DNA of 64,000 bases. Source: CAUZIZ01 sp965218775. Lineage in GTDB: Bacteria > Acidobacteriota > UBA6911 > RPQK01 > JAJDTT01. The stretch spans positions 310,001 to 374,000 of the forward strand of contig CBDCLS010000006.1 in assembly GCA_965218775.1 (NCBI GenBank), in the 5' to 3' direction. The position numbers and the translations under genes are program-made. The notes below the pieces were generated by a model. The model made no database searches, had not been told where the DNA came from, and worked only from the letters and a program-made list of their open reading frames with translations. This document shows positions 26,689 through 35,547 of the stretch, one piece after another. How positions within the stretch are numbered: position 1 is the first letter of the stretch; the number at the start of each line of letters is the position of its first letter.

Positions 26689-28094
26689 TCGCCCCTCTGT
26701 TTGACAGTGGCCTCAAAGTTGAACTTCTCTCGATCGCCCATACTGCGATCCGGGGTAATGTAACGAGATTCCACGCCCTCCAGATATTCCGAATCCAAGA
26801 GTATCGGAAGCAGTGCTGATGCGGACGATGAATATCCCATCATATTCACCCTTTCCCCCTGCAGATTCAGATTCTGCAGAAAAGTGTTATCAGGGATCTT
26901 CTCGGTCAATTCCTTCAACACCGATAGGACCTTTTGCCGACCCATCATCAGACCCCGTATCTCTTCCAAGTCTTTTTCCTGCTGCTGGACCTGTTCGCGA
27001 AGCTTCATGACGCCGTCGACCCGAGGCTGCAGCGATGCGATCTGTGTCTCGATCTGGCCAAGGAGCCGGCTCTGTTGTATGTAGCCTCGAGCAACCATTG
27101 CCACGGTGATCACGAAGAGAAGGCCCACCATTACGAATGTCGGGACCAGATTGGGTCGGTCTCTGACGATTCGCTTGTCCGGAGGGATCAGATTGGATCG
27201 AGCAATGGACTTGTTGCTGACCCCCGAGATAGCCAGACCAGCCACTGGAATCCAGTCTTCCAGGGCCTCTCCGGCAAGATCCTTTCCGGTCAATTGTAAT
27301 TTTCGACGCAAGAGCTCGCAGTCCCCAGAGAGAGACTGAAACTCCTTGAGATACCCTTGAGCCAGCCGGCCCGTGAGGTATAACTTCGACAGGTCCTGGC
27401 CCATGGGGTCCACATGGGAAAGAAAGGCATCGAGGTGTTGGCGAATCCTCAGAATCCCCAGTTCCTCAACCTCCTCCGACAAGATCTTATGAGAAAGGAA
27501 CTTGCTGGAGCTGCTGATGAACAGCATCTCCAGAGATCCCGGGTTCAAGGCCAGGACGAGACAGGGTACTTTCTTGGGAAACCCGTCTGCGTGGGCCAGA
27601 AAGACCTGATGATAGGCAAGGCTTGCGAGTCGCACTGCCGCGGGGTAGAGGTCGGCCTGACGAAGCACATGCAAATAGTCATCGAGGATGATGCGAGGCA
27701 CCAGAGTGACCTGGAGAAGAAGTTTCTTTTTCTCCTCGTCACGGTCTAGAACCACATGGTCAACGTACGACTGTTCCTCTTCCGTCGGTTCGAAGCGCTC
27801 TACCTGAAACCGAACCACCTGCTCCAGGTTCTCTTCGACATCCAGGGGCAATTCAATCCAGCGCACCACTGCCTGCTCGCGCGGAATACCCAGAATGACG
27901 CGTTCTCTGACAGATCCATTGCTCTTCAGAAAGCCACGGACAGCGCTCTGAAGCTCTGCGGGTGAAAGATCTCGGAAATTCTCGATCACGCCGTGCTCCA
28001 GCAAGGAAAACTCCCTGATCCCCTTCTTCACGTTGAGTAGAATCAGGTTGCTATCGCGGAACTCGACCCCGAGGGCTGAACCTAGTGCAAACAT
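26685..28094 (-). CDS. gspL: T2SS platform protein GspL (PilM-PilN-like fusion)
   Basis: 469 residues. Residues 1-300 form an actin-like PilM/GspL cytoplasmic domain (ALGVEFRDSNLILLNVKKG, LGIPREQAVVRWIELP, CLVLALNPGSLEMLFI). A membrane helix follows at about 318-338 (LVPTFVMVGLLFVITVAMVA), then a coiled coil and a PilN-like periplasmic domain (LKELTEKIPDNTFLQNLNLQGERVNMMGYSSSASALLPILL). It recruits the GspE ATPase to the membrane. Starts at ATG 28094, followed by gspM with 4-bp overlap. Confidence 0.88.
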   Translation of the reverse strand: MFALGSALGVEFRDSNLILLNVKKGIREFSLLEHGVIENFRDLSPAELQSAVRGFLKSNGSVRERVILGIPREQAVVRWIELPLDVEENLEQVVRFQVERFEPTEEEQSYVDHVVLDRDEEKKKLLLQVTLVPRIILDDYLHVLRQADLYPAAVRLASLAYHQVFLAHADGFPKKVPCLVLALNPGSLEMLFISSSSKFLSHKILSEEVEELGILRIRQHLDAFLSHVDPMGQDLSKLYLTGRLAQGYLKEFQSLSGDCELLRRKLQLTGKDLAGEALEDWIPVAGLAISGVSNKSIARSNLIPPDKRIVRDRPNLVPTFVMVGLLFVITVAMVARGYIQQSRLLGQIETQIASLQPRVDGVMKLREQVQQQEKDLEEIRGLMMGRQKVLSVLKELTEKIPDNTFLQNLNLQGERVNMMGYSSSASALLPILLDSEYLEGVESRYITPDRSMGDREKFNFEATVKQRGE

Positions 28095-28232
28095 CTTCTT
28101 TTAAGCAATTGAGCGTCCATTCCAGTTTTCAACATCACGACTGCCTCCTGCTGAGGGGGCCGTATCTGGCGACTCTATCCGCCGTGGGCTTGGGACCCAC
28201 AGCCAACTTCCAGCCAGAGAGTCGTAACAACC

Positions 28233-29297
28233 TCATAGTTCGAAGTTCATTTCGTTCCAGTAGAGTACTCCGTAACCTTTATACCCCGTACCCACCCGCA
28301 CCACCGCCCGGATCCGGCTCACGATTTCGGAGTCCCGGATACGTCCGGTACTAATCAAAGTATACACGCTTGATCGCAGCGTAGAGAGATAGCTGGTGGC
28401 GTCCGTAGGGAGGCCCGGGAGTATTTCCATGATTTGAGTGACGTCTCCAATGGGCATCTGTTCACGCAAGGCGGCGAGTTGCAAGGCATCCTCGTACTCC
28501 AGTCCTGGTATCGCTGCCAGCACCGGCAGCGGAGCCGAGTTTACGTTGATCCGATTCACCTTCGTGAAAACTGTGAAGTAATTCTGCAATCCGTAAAACT
28601 CGACCCTCTCCCCACTCGAGGTCAGGCCTTTGCGTCCGTAATAGATCTCCGGTGTAATCCCGCGGACGAGCATCAGTTCCTCGGGCACGTCGAAGGGTCC
28701 GTTCTTGGCCCAGTAAGGCTCAGGTAGAGATTGGTACCAGTCGCTCTCCGCTCCGTTGTCATGGTAGAACTCATCTGGATCGCGCCAGTCTTCGATCGAA
28801 TCTGTGATGATGTCAGCCTCTGGCCCTTCCACGCCCACGGTAATCAGGAGGTTATAGATCAAATGGGAGGGCGCACCGTTCAGACTGATCTTTCCCGTCT
28901 CGTCGATGACCTCCACTTCGGCGTTGTGTCCCTCCAGTTCCAGATTGACCGTCCCGGTCAGTACCTGAGGAATCGACTCGAGTCCTCCTTCGATGAGCTG
29001 CTGAGTCTGGGCGAAGGCCAGCTGGGATTCCAGGATCTTGTAAACGGCGTACTCGATTCCGGCACGGGCCAGATAGAAGCATTGCTTCTGGGTCACGACA
29101 TTCCTGGCGGCCTCAACCTCAGTCCGAATGGAAGCCGAGAAGCTGAGAGCAAGCAAGCTCATCGCCAGCATCACCCATAAAACCACAAGGAGGACGGCCC
29201 CCCGATGGTTGGTGCCAGCTTTTTGCCCCCAACCAAGGCAAACCTCAGCCTCCATCAGAGCTAATTCGTCACTGGGCTCCGTGGTAGGTCCTGACAT
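28233..29297 (-). CDS. gspK: minor pseudopilin GspK
   Basis: About 354 residues from ATG 29297, 26 bp after the gspJ stop; an in-frame start at 29375 would overlap gspJ. A prepilin-type segment (NHRGAVLLVVLWVMLAMSLLALSFS) follows a leader of about 38 residues. The large GspK domain includes SIEDWRDPDEFYHDNGAESDWYQ, PFDVPEELMLVRGITPEIYYG and VNRINVNSAPLPVLAAIPGL. It caps the pseudopilus tip. The 138 bp between gspK and gspL are non-coding. Confidence 0.92.
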   Translation of the reverse strand: MSGPTTEPSDELALMEAEVCLGWGQKAGTNHRGAVLLVVLWVMLAMSLLALSFSASIRTEVEAARNVVTQKQCFYLARAGIEYAVYKILESQLAFAQTQQLIEGGLESIPQVLTGTVNLELEGHNAEVEVIDETGKISLNGAPSHLIYNLLITVGVEGPEADIITDSIEDWRDPDEFYHDNGAESDWYQSLPEPYWAKNGPFDVPEELMLVRGITPEIYYGRKGLTSSGERVEFYGLQNYFTVFTKVNRINVNSAPLPVLAAIPGLEYEDALQLAALREQMPIGDVTQIMEILPGLPTDATSYLSTLRSSVYTLISTGRIRDSEIVSRIRAVVRVGTGYKGYGVLYWNEMNFEL

Positions 29298-29322
29298 GGC
29301 CTTGCTTGCCCGGAACGGGCTT

Positions 29323-30156
29323 CTAGTTGGTTCGTCCAAGTAGATTCCTGACACCGGACTGAATCCGGCCTCCAAAGAAGCTTGCGTTTACGATAGCCAA
29401 GACCTCACCCTTGTCGTAGAGGATTCGAATCGCCGTGGGAACGGCTCTGCGCTCATCTCCGAACCATTCACTGTACCAATCAAAGGTCTGTGTCTCCGGG
29501 TCATAGCCGTAGTATTCGAACTCGATCTGTGAGATGCCTTCGATCAAGGGAAGGGGCTTGCCCCTGGGAATCTGCACCATCTGGACGAAGCTGTCGAGAC
29601 CGACAAATGAAGCCTCCATTGAACCCAGATAGTAATCACCATACTCGTCTTGAGAGGGTCCATACCGAACTACGGTAAGCCCGGGTTTGTCGAAATCGAT
29701 CAGAGGCGTCACCGTGATGAAGGTGACGGAATCGGGCGATCCATAGAACAAGGGAGCGAAGGCTCGAGTAGGATCCGCCCCTTCTAGCAACTCAGACTCT
29801 GGTCCTGCCTTATTGAAGGAAGCCACCGGCCGCAAGGGAAACAAGGAGCCAACCTGGCGCCTGATCTGCCCTTTCAAGATCCTCCGGGACGCTTCACGCT
29901 CCATCTCGACCTGACTCTTCAGATAGCTATTCATTGCAAGTCGGAACGATGAGAAGACTATTCCTGCCATGAGTCCCATAATTGTGAGCGCGATCACCAA
30001 TTCCAGCAGCGTGAATCCATTTTTCCCAGTCGCCGGGTATCGCCGGCCGCTTCGCATCGGACTGGCAGCCCCGACTGGGATCGAGAACGCTGGCGGCTTG
30101 GTTCCACCAGGACTCTCTGATGCTGCCGATCTGTAGGCTGCCCCGAGAATCTTCAC
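29323..30156 (-). CDS. gspJ: minor pseudopilin GspJ
   Basis: 277 residues from GTG 30156 with AGGGAG ribosome site overlapping the gspI stop. A prepilin peptidase site KNG-FTLLELVIALTIMGLMAGIVFSS follows a long 47-residue leader. The C-terminal beta domain (GISQIEFEYYGYDPETQTFDWYSEW, RRAVPTAIRILYDKG) is typical of GspJ. The long leader is real if the GTG is used; ATG 30057 would give a shorter one but has no ribosome site. Confidence 0.92.
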   Translation of the reverse strand: MKILGAAYRSAASESPGGTKPPAFSIPVGAASPMRSGRRYPATGKNGFTLLELVIALTIMGLMAGIVFSSFRLAMNSYLKSQVEMEREASRRILKGQIRRQVGSLFPLRPVASFNKAGPESELLEGADPTRAFAPLFYGSPDSVTFITVTPLIDFDKPGLTVVRYGPSQDEYGDYYLGSMEASFVGLDSFVQMVQIPRGKPLPLIEGISQIEFEYYGYDPETQTFDWYSEWFGDERRAVPTAIRILYDKGEVLAIVNASFFGGRIQSGVRNLLGRTN

Positions 30157-30158
30157 GG

Positions 30159-30614
30159 TTATCTCCCTAGAAGCTGCTGAAGTGGGTCACCGGCGACGCC
30201 CTCGGCCAACTCATCCGGCACCAGTTTTAGACAATTCGTCAGATAGCGCTTCCCATGCCGATCATTCTTGAAGTGAATCTCGACGTGGACCTTCATCAAA
30301 GTCACTTTCGGTTTCGCTACTTCCAGCAGCAGGTCGTCCTCTACTGCCGGCCCCCAGTAGTCGACAACCGCGCTATAACTAAACTCCTCATCCAGGTCTC
30401 CTCCGAGTTCGACCGGCTCTCGGAGTTCTTCATCACTCAGGATCTCGCTCATCACGTTTTCGGCGTGCTCCATGGCTTGATGCGCCAGATCGATACGCCG
30501 AATATTCTTCAGCCCGCCCGAGAAGATCTGCATGGCCACCGCCACTGCGACTCCCAGGACCGAAACCGCGACGATGATTTCCAGAAGAGTGAACCCCCGA
30601 GCCTTCAACGCCAC
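30159..30614 (-). CDS. gspI: minor pseudopilin GspI
   Basis: 151 residues. Prepilin signal MALKARG-FTLLEIIVAVSVLGVAVAVAMQIFSGG, then AHQAMEHAENVMSEIL and the GspI beta domain. Start GTG 30614 overlaps the gspH end by 10 bp. Length is normal. Confidence 0.92.
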   Translation of the reverse strand: MALKARGFTLLEIIVAVSVLGVAVAVAMQIFSGGLKNIRRIDLAHQAMEHAENVMSEILSDEELREPVELGGDLDEEFSYSAVVDYWGPAVEDDLLLEVAKPKVTLMKVHVEIHFKNDRHGKRYLTNCLKLVPDELAEGVAGDPLQQLLGR

Positions 30615-31162
30615 TCCATCCCTTCATCCAGTTCGCGGGCGACCCGGCCAAGCCCGGTAATCGGATTGACCATCACGTACAACTTCTTGCCCTGCTTGTT
30701 AGCGATGAGGAAATTTCCTCCCGAACTCCTACCGTTCGGATAGAAGCTGACCTTTAACGGAAAGGACTGGCTGGGCGGAATCTCGACCAAGGTCCCTTTT
30801 GCGAAGGGATAGCGCCCAATCTCCTCCTCGTAGTCGTTGGTGAAGACATAGTAGGGCGGAGCTTGAGAAGGTTGATGGAGAATGATACGGAAGACCCTCT
30901 GGGTGCCGATGGCATCAGATCGTGCCCGCTTCATCCGAGTCACCAGATCCCGGCTTGAGGTTTCCAGCTCCAACCCTTGCAAGCCGCTCGTAAAGGAAGG
31001 AAGAATCACGGCTGCGGACGCCGCTACCAGAATCAAGACGACAATCAGTTCGAGGAGAGTAAAACCCGAACTTAGTACCCTGGAACGTAAATACGCATAC
31101 GTTTGCAGATGGGGCTTGCGAGGCGAGATCAAGGCAGGAGGAGGAAGACGATGCTTGACCAT
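30605..31162 (-). CDS. gspH: minor pseudopilin GspH, leader replaced by an inserted element
   Basis: The mature part starts at SSG-FTLLELIVVLILVAASAAVILPSF and continues as a normal GspH domain. The original start is probably ATG 31379, inside the end of gspG. Skipping the 269-bp element at 31076-31344 and one copy of its CTTAG repeat, it reads MPTSLPGDSRLSSGFTLLEL in frame. The element now separates that start from the gene. The only usable starts are within the element; ATG 31162 gives MVKHRLPPPALISPRKPHLQ, then TYAYLRSRVL encoded by the terminal repeat, then SSGFTLLE. The protein may still be made with this 43-residue leader, or the gene may be silenced. Confidence 0.8.
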   Translation of the reverse strand: MVKHRLPPPALISPRKPHLQTYAYLRSRVLSSGFTLLELIVVLILVAASAAVILPSFTSGLQGLELETSSRDLVTRMKRARSDAIGTQRVFRIILHQPSQAPPYYVFTNDYEEEIGRYPFAKGTLVEIPPSQSFPLKVSFYPNGRSSGGNFLIANKQGKKLYVMVNPITGLGRVARELDEGMEWR

Positions 31163-31344
31163 CTTCGACGACGACCAACGCAGAGATCGTCCGCGACCCC
31201 CAACTGCCCTACGGGTGGCGACGGGACAGGCCGATTTCTTTGTCGCTCCTCCTGCACTATGGAAAGACATGGCGTTCGTCGTCGCTTCGCGAACTCGACC
31301 CGTCGCGCTCGCCACAAACGTATGCGTATTTACGCTCCAGGGTA
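31076..31344. mobile_element. 269-bp MITE-like element with 30-bp terminal inverted repeats
   Basis: Terminal inverted repeats at 31076-31105 and 31315-31344 match at 29 of 30 positions (outer ends TACCCTGGA / TCCAGGGTA). CTTAG flanks both sides (31071-31075 and 31345-31349) as a 5-bp direct repeat, the expected target duplication. There is no transposase inside, so movement would need one in trans. Removing the element and one CTTAG restores the gspH reading frame exactly, which supports the boundaries. Confidence 0.85.
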
Positions 31345-31356
31345 CTTAGGCGGGAA

Positions 31357-31791
31357 TCACCAGGAAGAGACGTCGGCATTATCGTCTTCGCCACCTTGGG
31401 TTCCGTCGGCCCCCCAACTCCAAAGGTCGAAATCGCCATACTGACCCGGAGCCCGGTATTGGTATTCACGTCCCCATGGATCCTTGGGAAGGGTCCTCTT
31501 GTCCAGATAGGGACCACTCCAGTTCTGTACTCCGGCAGTCTCAATAAGCCCCTGCAAGCCCTCGTTAGTGGTCGGATACCGACCTACGTCGAATCGAAAA
31601 AGCCCAAGAGCTCCTTCCAACTGGTCAATCTGGAGTTTTGCGATCTCGCTTTTTCCCTTCCCCAATCGATCCATGACTCTTGGCCCGACTACGGTGGCCA
31701 GGAGTCCCAGTATGACCAGGACCACAATGAGCTCGATTAGAGAAAACCCTCTTTCGACCTCAGCGCGTCTTTTCCTCTCTTCTACTTTCAT
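31357..31791 (-). CDS. gspG: major pseudopilin GspG
   Basis: 144 residues. Prepilin site ERG-FSLIELIVVLVILGLLATVVGPRVMDRLG, then the conserved GspG body: DVGRYPTTNEGLQGLIE, WSGPYLDKRTLPKDPWGREYQYRAPGQYGDFDLWSWGADGTQGGEDDNADVSSW with the calcium-site residues at the C-terminus. It forms the T2SS pseudopilus shaft. Located 66 bp after gspF. Confidence 0.96.
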   Translation of the reverse strand: MKVEERKRRAEVERGFSLIELIVVLVILGLLATVVGPRVMDRLGKGKSEIAKLQIDQLEGALGLFRFDVGRYPTTNEGLQGLIETAGVQNWSGPYLDKRTLPKDPWGREYQYRAPGQYGDFDLWSWGADGTQGGEDDNADVSSW

Positions 31792-31857
31792 GACTCTCCC
31801 CTAATCCTCTATTCCATGTCGACAGTCCGGGCTAGCCCGGACTCAAAAACGACAACG

Positions 31858-33078
31858 CTACAACGGCACATCATTGATGCTAAAGATTGAGTAAAGCATC
31901 GAAACCACCATGGTCCCGATCACCAGCCCCATGGCCAGAATGATGAGCGGTTCGAACATAGCAACCAGTCGCTTCACGGCCGTGCGGAGTTCCCGATCGT
32001 ACGTATCTGCAACCTGAAGCAGCATCACATCCAAGCGCCCCGTCTCTTCACCTACCGCTAAAAGGTGTAGAGCAAAATCGGGGAAGATTTCGGCCTCACG
32101 AATAGGCCGGGTTAGCCCATCGCCCTTCTTGACTCCCGACTTGATGGGTTCCATGGCCGAGGCGATAGCCTGATTCCCCACGACTTCCTTCACAATATTG
32201 ATGGACTGTATCAATGGGACCGCGCTCTTGAGCAATGTTCCCAGCGTGCGGCTGAATCGGCTCACTTCCATCCTCTGCACCACACTGCCCAGAATCGGTA
32301 ACTTCAGAAGAGTCCGGTCAAAACGTAACCTTCCGGCGTCAGTGGTTAGATAACGGCGCCAACCGAACCATCCAGCGATACCACTCAGGAGGATCAACCA
32401 CCAATAGCCCGCAAAGATCCCGCTGGCTGCCAACATCACCTTCATCGGAAGCGGAATCGGAGCCCCCGCATTCTCGAAGATAACGGCGAACTTGGGGATC
32501 ACGAAGGTAATCATTACGATGATCGAAGCGGCTCCGACCAGGCCCAGAATGCAAGGATAGATGAGCGAGGAAACGATATAGTCTCTCAGCTCCTCCGAGT
32601 TCTCCAGATACTCAAGCAGGCGTTCCAGGATTTCATCCAGAGCACCTCCCGCTTCGCCCGCCTTGATCATGTTGACAAAGATCTTCGGGAAAACGTGCGG
32701 ATAGACGCTCATGGCCTCGGAGAGAGATTTACCCCCTTTGATCTCCTTCAAGAGGTCCTGAACGATCTCTCTCAGGTAGGCGTTCTCCGTCAAGTCGGAC
32801 AGGATAGCCAGGCTTCGGTCCAGGGGCAGGCCTGCCTTTGTCAGGGTGGACAACTCTTGCGTAAAAACCAGGAGATCTTTCTGGGAGACCTTCTTGCGCT
32901 GCCAAGGAAGCGTGATCTCTCGGCCCAGCAATGCGGACGAGTCCGGCGAGACCAGCTTGATCGGAAACTGGCCTTGCTCCCCCAGACGGGCAGCTGCGGT
33001 CCGCTCATCGGCCGCCTCCAGAGTTCCCTCTATAATCTTTCCGTCGGCGGTGACTGCTTTGTATTCGAAGAAGGCCAT
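31858..33078 (-). CDS. gspF: T2SS inner-membrane platform protein GspF
   Basis: 406 residues from ATG 33078 (MAFFEYKAVTADGKIIEGTLEA, the usual family start); a TTG at 33111 would add 11 residues. Two GspF domains, each about 120 residues, and three membrane segments. The motif GEETGRLDVMLLQVADTYDRE is near the end. It couples the GspE motor to pseudopilus assembly. Confidence 0.95.
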   Translation of the reverse strand: MAFFEYKAVTADGKIIEGTLEAADERTAAARLGEQGQFPIKLVSPDSSALLGREITLPWQRKKVSQKDLLVFTQELSTLTKAGLPLDRSLAILSDLTENAYLREIVQDLLKEIKGGKSLSEAMSVYPHVFPKIFVNMIKAGEAGGALDEILERLLEYLENSEELRDYIVSSLIYPCILGLVGAASIIVMITFVIPKFAVIFENAGAPIPLPMKVMLAASGIFAGYWWLILLSGIAGWFGWRRYLTTDAGRLRFDRTLLKLPILGSVVQRMEVSRFSRTLGTLLKSAVPLIQSINIVKEVVGNQAIASAMEPIKSGVKKGDGLTRPIREAEIFPDFALHLLAVGEETGRLDVMLLQVADTYDRELRTAVKRLVAMFEPLIILAMGLVIGTMVVSMLYSIFSINDVPL

Positions 33079-33139
33079 GGCGACGAGTGCGCTAAGATTG
33101 AGGCCAGACAAGTGGCCGAGTCGGTTCTCTCAGAATACC

Positions 33140-34855
33140 CTACAAGTCCTGCGTCACGCGCAAGACCTCTGAGACGGTAGTGACCCCCTGCTGGATCTTC
33201 TGAAAACCATCCTGGCGTAGGGTGATCATACCATTTTCGACAGCGGCCCTCCGAACCTGGGTCGCATCAGCATTGGTGATGGTCAGGCGACGAATCGACT
33301 CATCCATCGACATGAATTCAAAAATACCGAGCCGACCTCGGTAGCCGGTATTGTCACACTCCTTGCATCCTCTGCCTCGAAAGACCTGATCCGGTTCGCC
33401 CAACTCTGCTCCGAGATGCCCCAATGAACCAGGCTCGAACGGCTGCGATTCCTTACACTCCGGGCAGATGACCCTTATCAGGCGCTGCGCCAAAATCCCC
33501 AGGATGGAAGATGCCAGCAGATAGTCTTCTGCGCCCATGTCTACCAATCGAGCAATAGCGCTGGGAGCATCGTTCGTATGCAGCGTGCTGAACACGAGGT
33601 GTCCCGTCAAGGCTGCTCGGATGGCAATTTCCGCCGTCTCGAGATCGCGAATCTCACCCACCATGATCACATCTGGATCCTGGCGGACGATCGACCGCAA
33701 ACCGGCGGCGAACGTCAAACCTATCTGCGGATTGACGTGGATCTGGTTGATTCCCGTAATCTGGTACTCGACCGGATCCTCGATCGTGATGATCTTCTTA
33801 TCGGGAAGATTGATCTTGTTCAGCGCCCCATAAAGCGTCGTCGTCTTTCCGCTGCCGGTAGGCCCGGTAACCAGGATGATCCCGTAGGGACGCTTGATGA
33901 GATCTTCGAACTGGTTGAACATGGTCTCAGCGAAACCAAGCTTCTCCAAGTCGTAGATCTGGGTGTTGCTCTTGTCCAGAATACGCATGACCACGCTCTC
34001 GCCATACATTGTCGGCAACGTGGAAACACGCAGGTCGATATCCTTGCCCAAGACCCGCATCTTGATGCGCCCGTCCTGCGGAATCCGCCGCTCGGCGATG
34101 TTCAGCTTGGCCATGATCTTGATCCGGGAGATGGTAGCGGCCTTCAGTCGCTTGGGCGGCGATTCGACATCGTAAAGAACGCCATCGATACGGTAACGCA
34201 CCTTCAGCTCTCGTTCGAAGGGCTCGATATGAATATCGGAGGCACGCGATTCTATGGCACGCGAGATGATCAGGTTGACCAGCCGAATCACGGGCGCTTC
34301 CGAGGCCAGATCCTTCAGGTGCTCAACATCGTCACTTTCTTCACCTGACCCGTCCAGTTCACCGTCATCATAACCCTCAACGATCCGGCCCAAAGTGGAT
34401 GCCTGGTTTCCGTAGAATTTCTCGATGAGGTCCAGAATCTCACTCTCCGGGGCCAACACGACATCCACCTTTTGGTACTGCGTGTAGAGACGAATCGCGT
34501 CCATCGTCCCCTGGTCGAGTGGATCCGCCATCGCAATTCGCAGGTCGCCGTTTTCAACCCCAATCGGCGCAAATTTCCATTCCCGCATGAATTTTACGGA
34601 GAACGCATTCTCCACGATCGGAACGGTGGAAAAATCTTCGGCGGTAACGTAGGGCATGTCCAGGTGGTTGCTCAGTTGTTTGACCAGATCCGTTTCCGAG
34701 ATGGCCCCGAGATCGATCAGGAGCTTTCCCAACCTCTCGCGAGACTGTTTCTGCAGACCCAATGCAGTCGTCAACTCCTCCTGGGAGATGACACCGTTCT
34801 CCATCAACTCCTCACCTAACAGTCTCTTGACCTTCAGATCCGCCGCTTTGATCAT
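33140..34855 (-). CDS. gspE: T2SS assembly ATPase GspE
   Basis: 571 residues. An N-terminal MshEN/N1E module (GVISQEELTTALGLQKQSRERLGKLLIDLGAISE) is followed by the N2 domain and the RecA-like motor. Walker A is GPTGSGKTTTLYGAL, the Asp box IITIEDPVEYQ, Walker B DPDVIMVGEIRDLETAEIA and the His box TGHLVFSTLHTND. A four-cysteine zinc site (CPECKE ... CKECDN) is present as in GspE/PilB. It hydrolyses ATP to drive pseudopilus extension. First gene of the gsp run, 86 bp after the upstream exported-protein gene. Confidence 0.96.
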   Translation of the reverse strand: MIKAADLKVKRLLGEELMENGVISQEELTTALGLQKQSRERLGKLLIDLGAISETDLVKQLSNHLDMPYVTAEDFSTVPIVENAFSVKFMREWKFAPIGVENGDLRIAMADPLDQGTMDAIRLYTQYQKVDVVLAPESEILDLIEKFYGNQASTLGRIVEGYDDGELDGSGEESDDVEHLKDLASEAPVIRLVNLIISRAIESRASDIHIEPFERELKVRYRIDGVLYDVESPPKRLKAATISRIKIMAKLNIAERRIPQDGRIKMRVLGKDIDLRVSTLPTMYGESVVMRILDKSNTQIYDLEKLGFAETMFNQFEDLIKRPYGIILVTGPTGSGKTTTLYGALNKINLPDKKIITIEDPVEYQITGINQIHVNPQIGLTFAAGLRSIVRQDPDVIMVGEIRDLETAEIAIRAALTGHLVFSTLHTNDAPSAIARLVDMGAEDYLLASSILGILAQRLIRVICPECKESQPFEPGSLGHLGAELGEPDQVFRGRGCKECDNTGYRGRLGIFEFMSMDESIRRLTITNADATQVRRAAVENGMITLRQDGFQKIQQGVTTVSEVLRVTQDL

Positions 34856-34918
34856 GGCGCCCCTTCAGCTCGCGACCGCGCGGGCAGCTCACACTGCGCA
34901 ACCGCCAAACTTGGCCTC

Positions 34919-34945
34919 CTAGTACCCTGTGACACAGGGTACTAG
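34919..34945. repeat. 27-bp near-perfect palindrome upstream of gspE
   Basis: CTAGTACCCTGTG and its exact complement are separated by one base (34919-34931, 34933-34945). It overlaps the stop codon of the 34942 gene. It shares the outer sequence TAGTACCCTG / CAGGGTACT with the ends of the 269-bp element in gspH. No T-run follows on the minus strand, so it is a poor intrinsic terminator. It may be a processed or deleted copy of that element, or an mRNA-stabilising hairpin. Confidence 0.6.
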
Positions 34946-35547
34946 TACTCCGCGATATGCACGCGTCCCTTGAAGCTTTCGGGTGAAATCTTCTTCATGG
35001 CCACCAGATCGACATCATCTTTGGTAGCCGTTAGGACCAGAACCTTGCTGCTCTTCATTTCATCCAGCACGCTGCGATCCTTTATGTAAGCAGTAATGGA
35101 GATGTGATCGTGTCCTCCCAATTGCTTGATCGTGCTGCCATAGTCCTGCAGAGTCTGGATCATGGATTCCTTCACGACACCCAGCTGCTCCCCTACCCGG
35201 GAGGAAGCTCTTCCGGACTTGTCCGCTGCACTCGTATTGCCCGTCGCCCCTCGCAGTCGGCGCGGGTCGATGTCTCCAAAGGGAGTCCTTATCTTCGTCC
35301 GGCCCAGGGTGATCTGAAAGGTGAAGATTACCCCGTAACCCTGATGGTAAGCTCCCCTGGGTTCAGCGGTAATTGCAAACGGATCGGTAAAGCCTTGCTT
35401 GAGCACCCCACGAACGATGCTCTCGAAAATCTGAGTATCTCTCTTGAGTAGGTCCAGTCTCAGATTCTGCTGAGCCAGTCCCGTCCCTGCGGACAGGAGA
35501 CACACCAGGACAACCCAGCCAATATACCACATAGCTTTCCTCCTCAA
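34942..35547 (-). CDS. exported protein of the second sigma module
   Basis: 201 residues with signal peptide (WYIGWVVLVCLLSAGTGLAQ). The rest is a mixed alpha/beta domain (QIFESIVRGVLKQGFTDPFAITAEPRGAYHQGYGVIFTFQITLG; DHISITAYIKDRSVLDEMKSSKVLVLTATKDDVDLV) that I do not recognise. It overlaps the anti-sigma gene by 4 bp and is the last gene before gspE, so it may be co-transcribed with the T2SS. Confidence 0.65.
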   Translation of the reverse strand: MRRKAMWYIGWVVLVCLLSAGTGLAQQNLRLDLLKRDTQIFESIVRGVLKQGFTDPFAITAEPRGAYHQGYGVIFTFQITLGRTKIRTPFGDIDPRRLRGATGNTSAADKSGRASSRVGEQLGVVKESMIQTLQDYGSTIKQLGGHDHISITAYIKDRSVLDEMKSSKVLVLTATKDDVDLVAMKKISPESFKGRVHIAEY

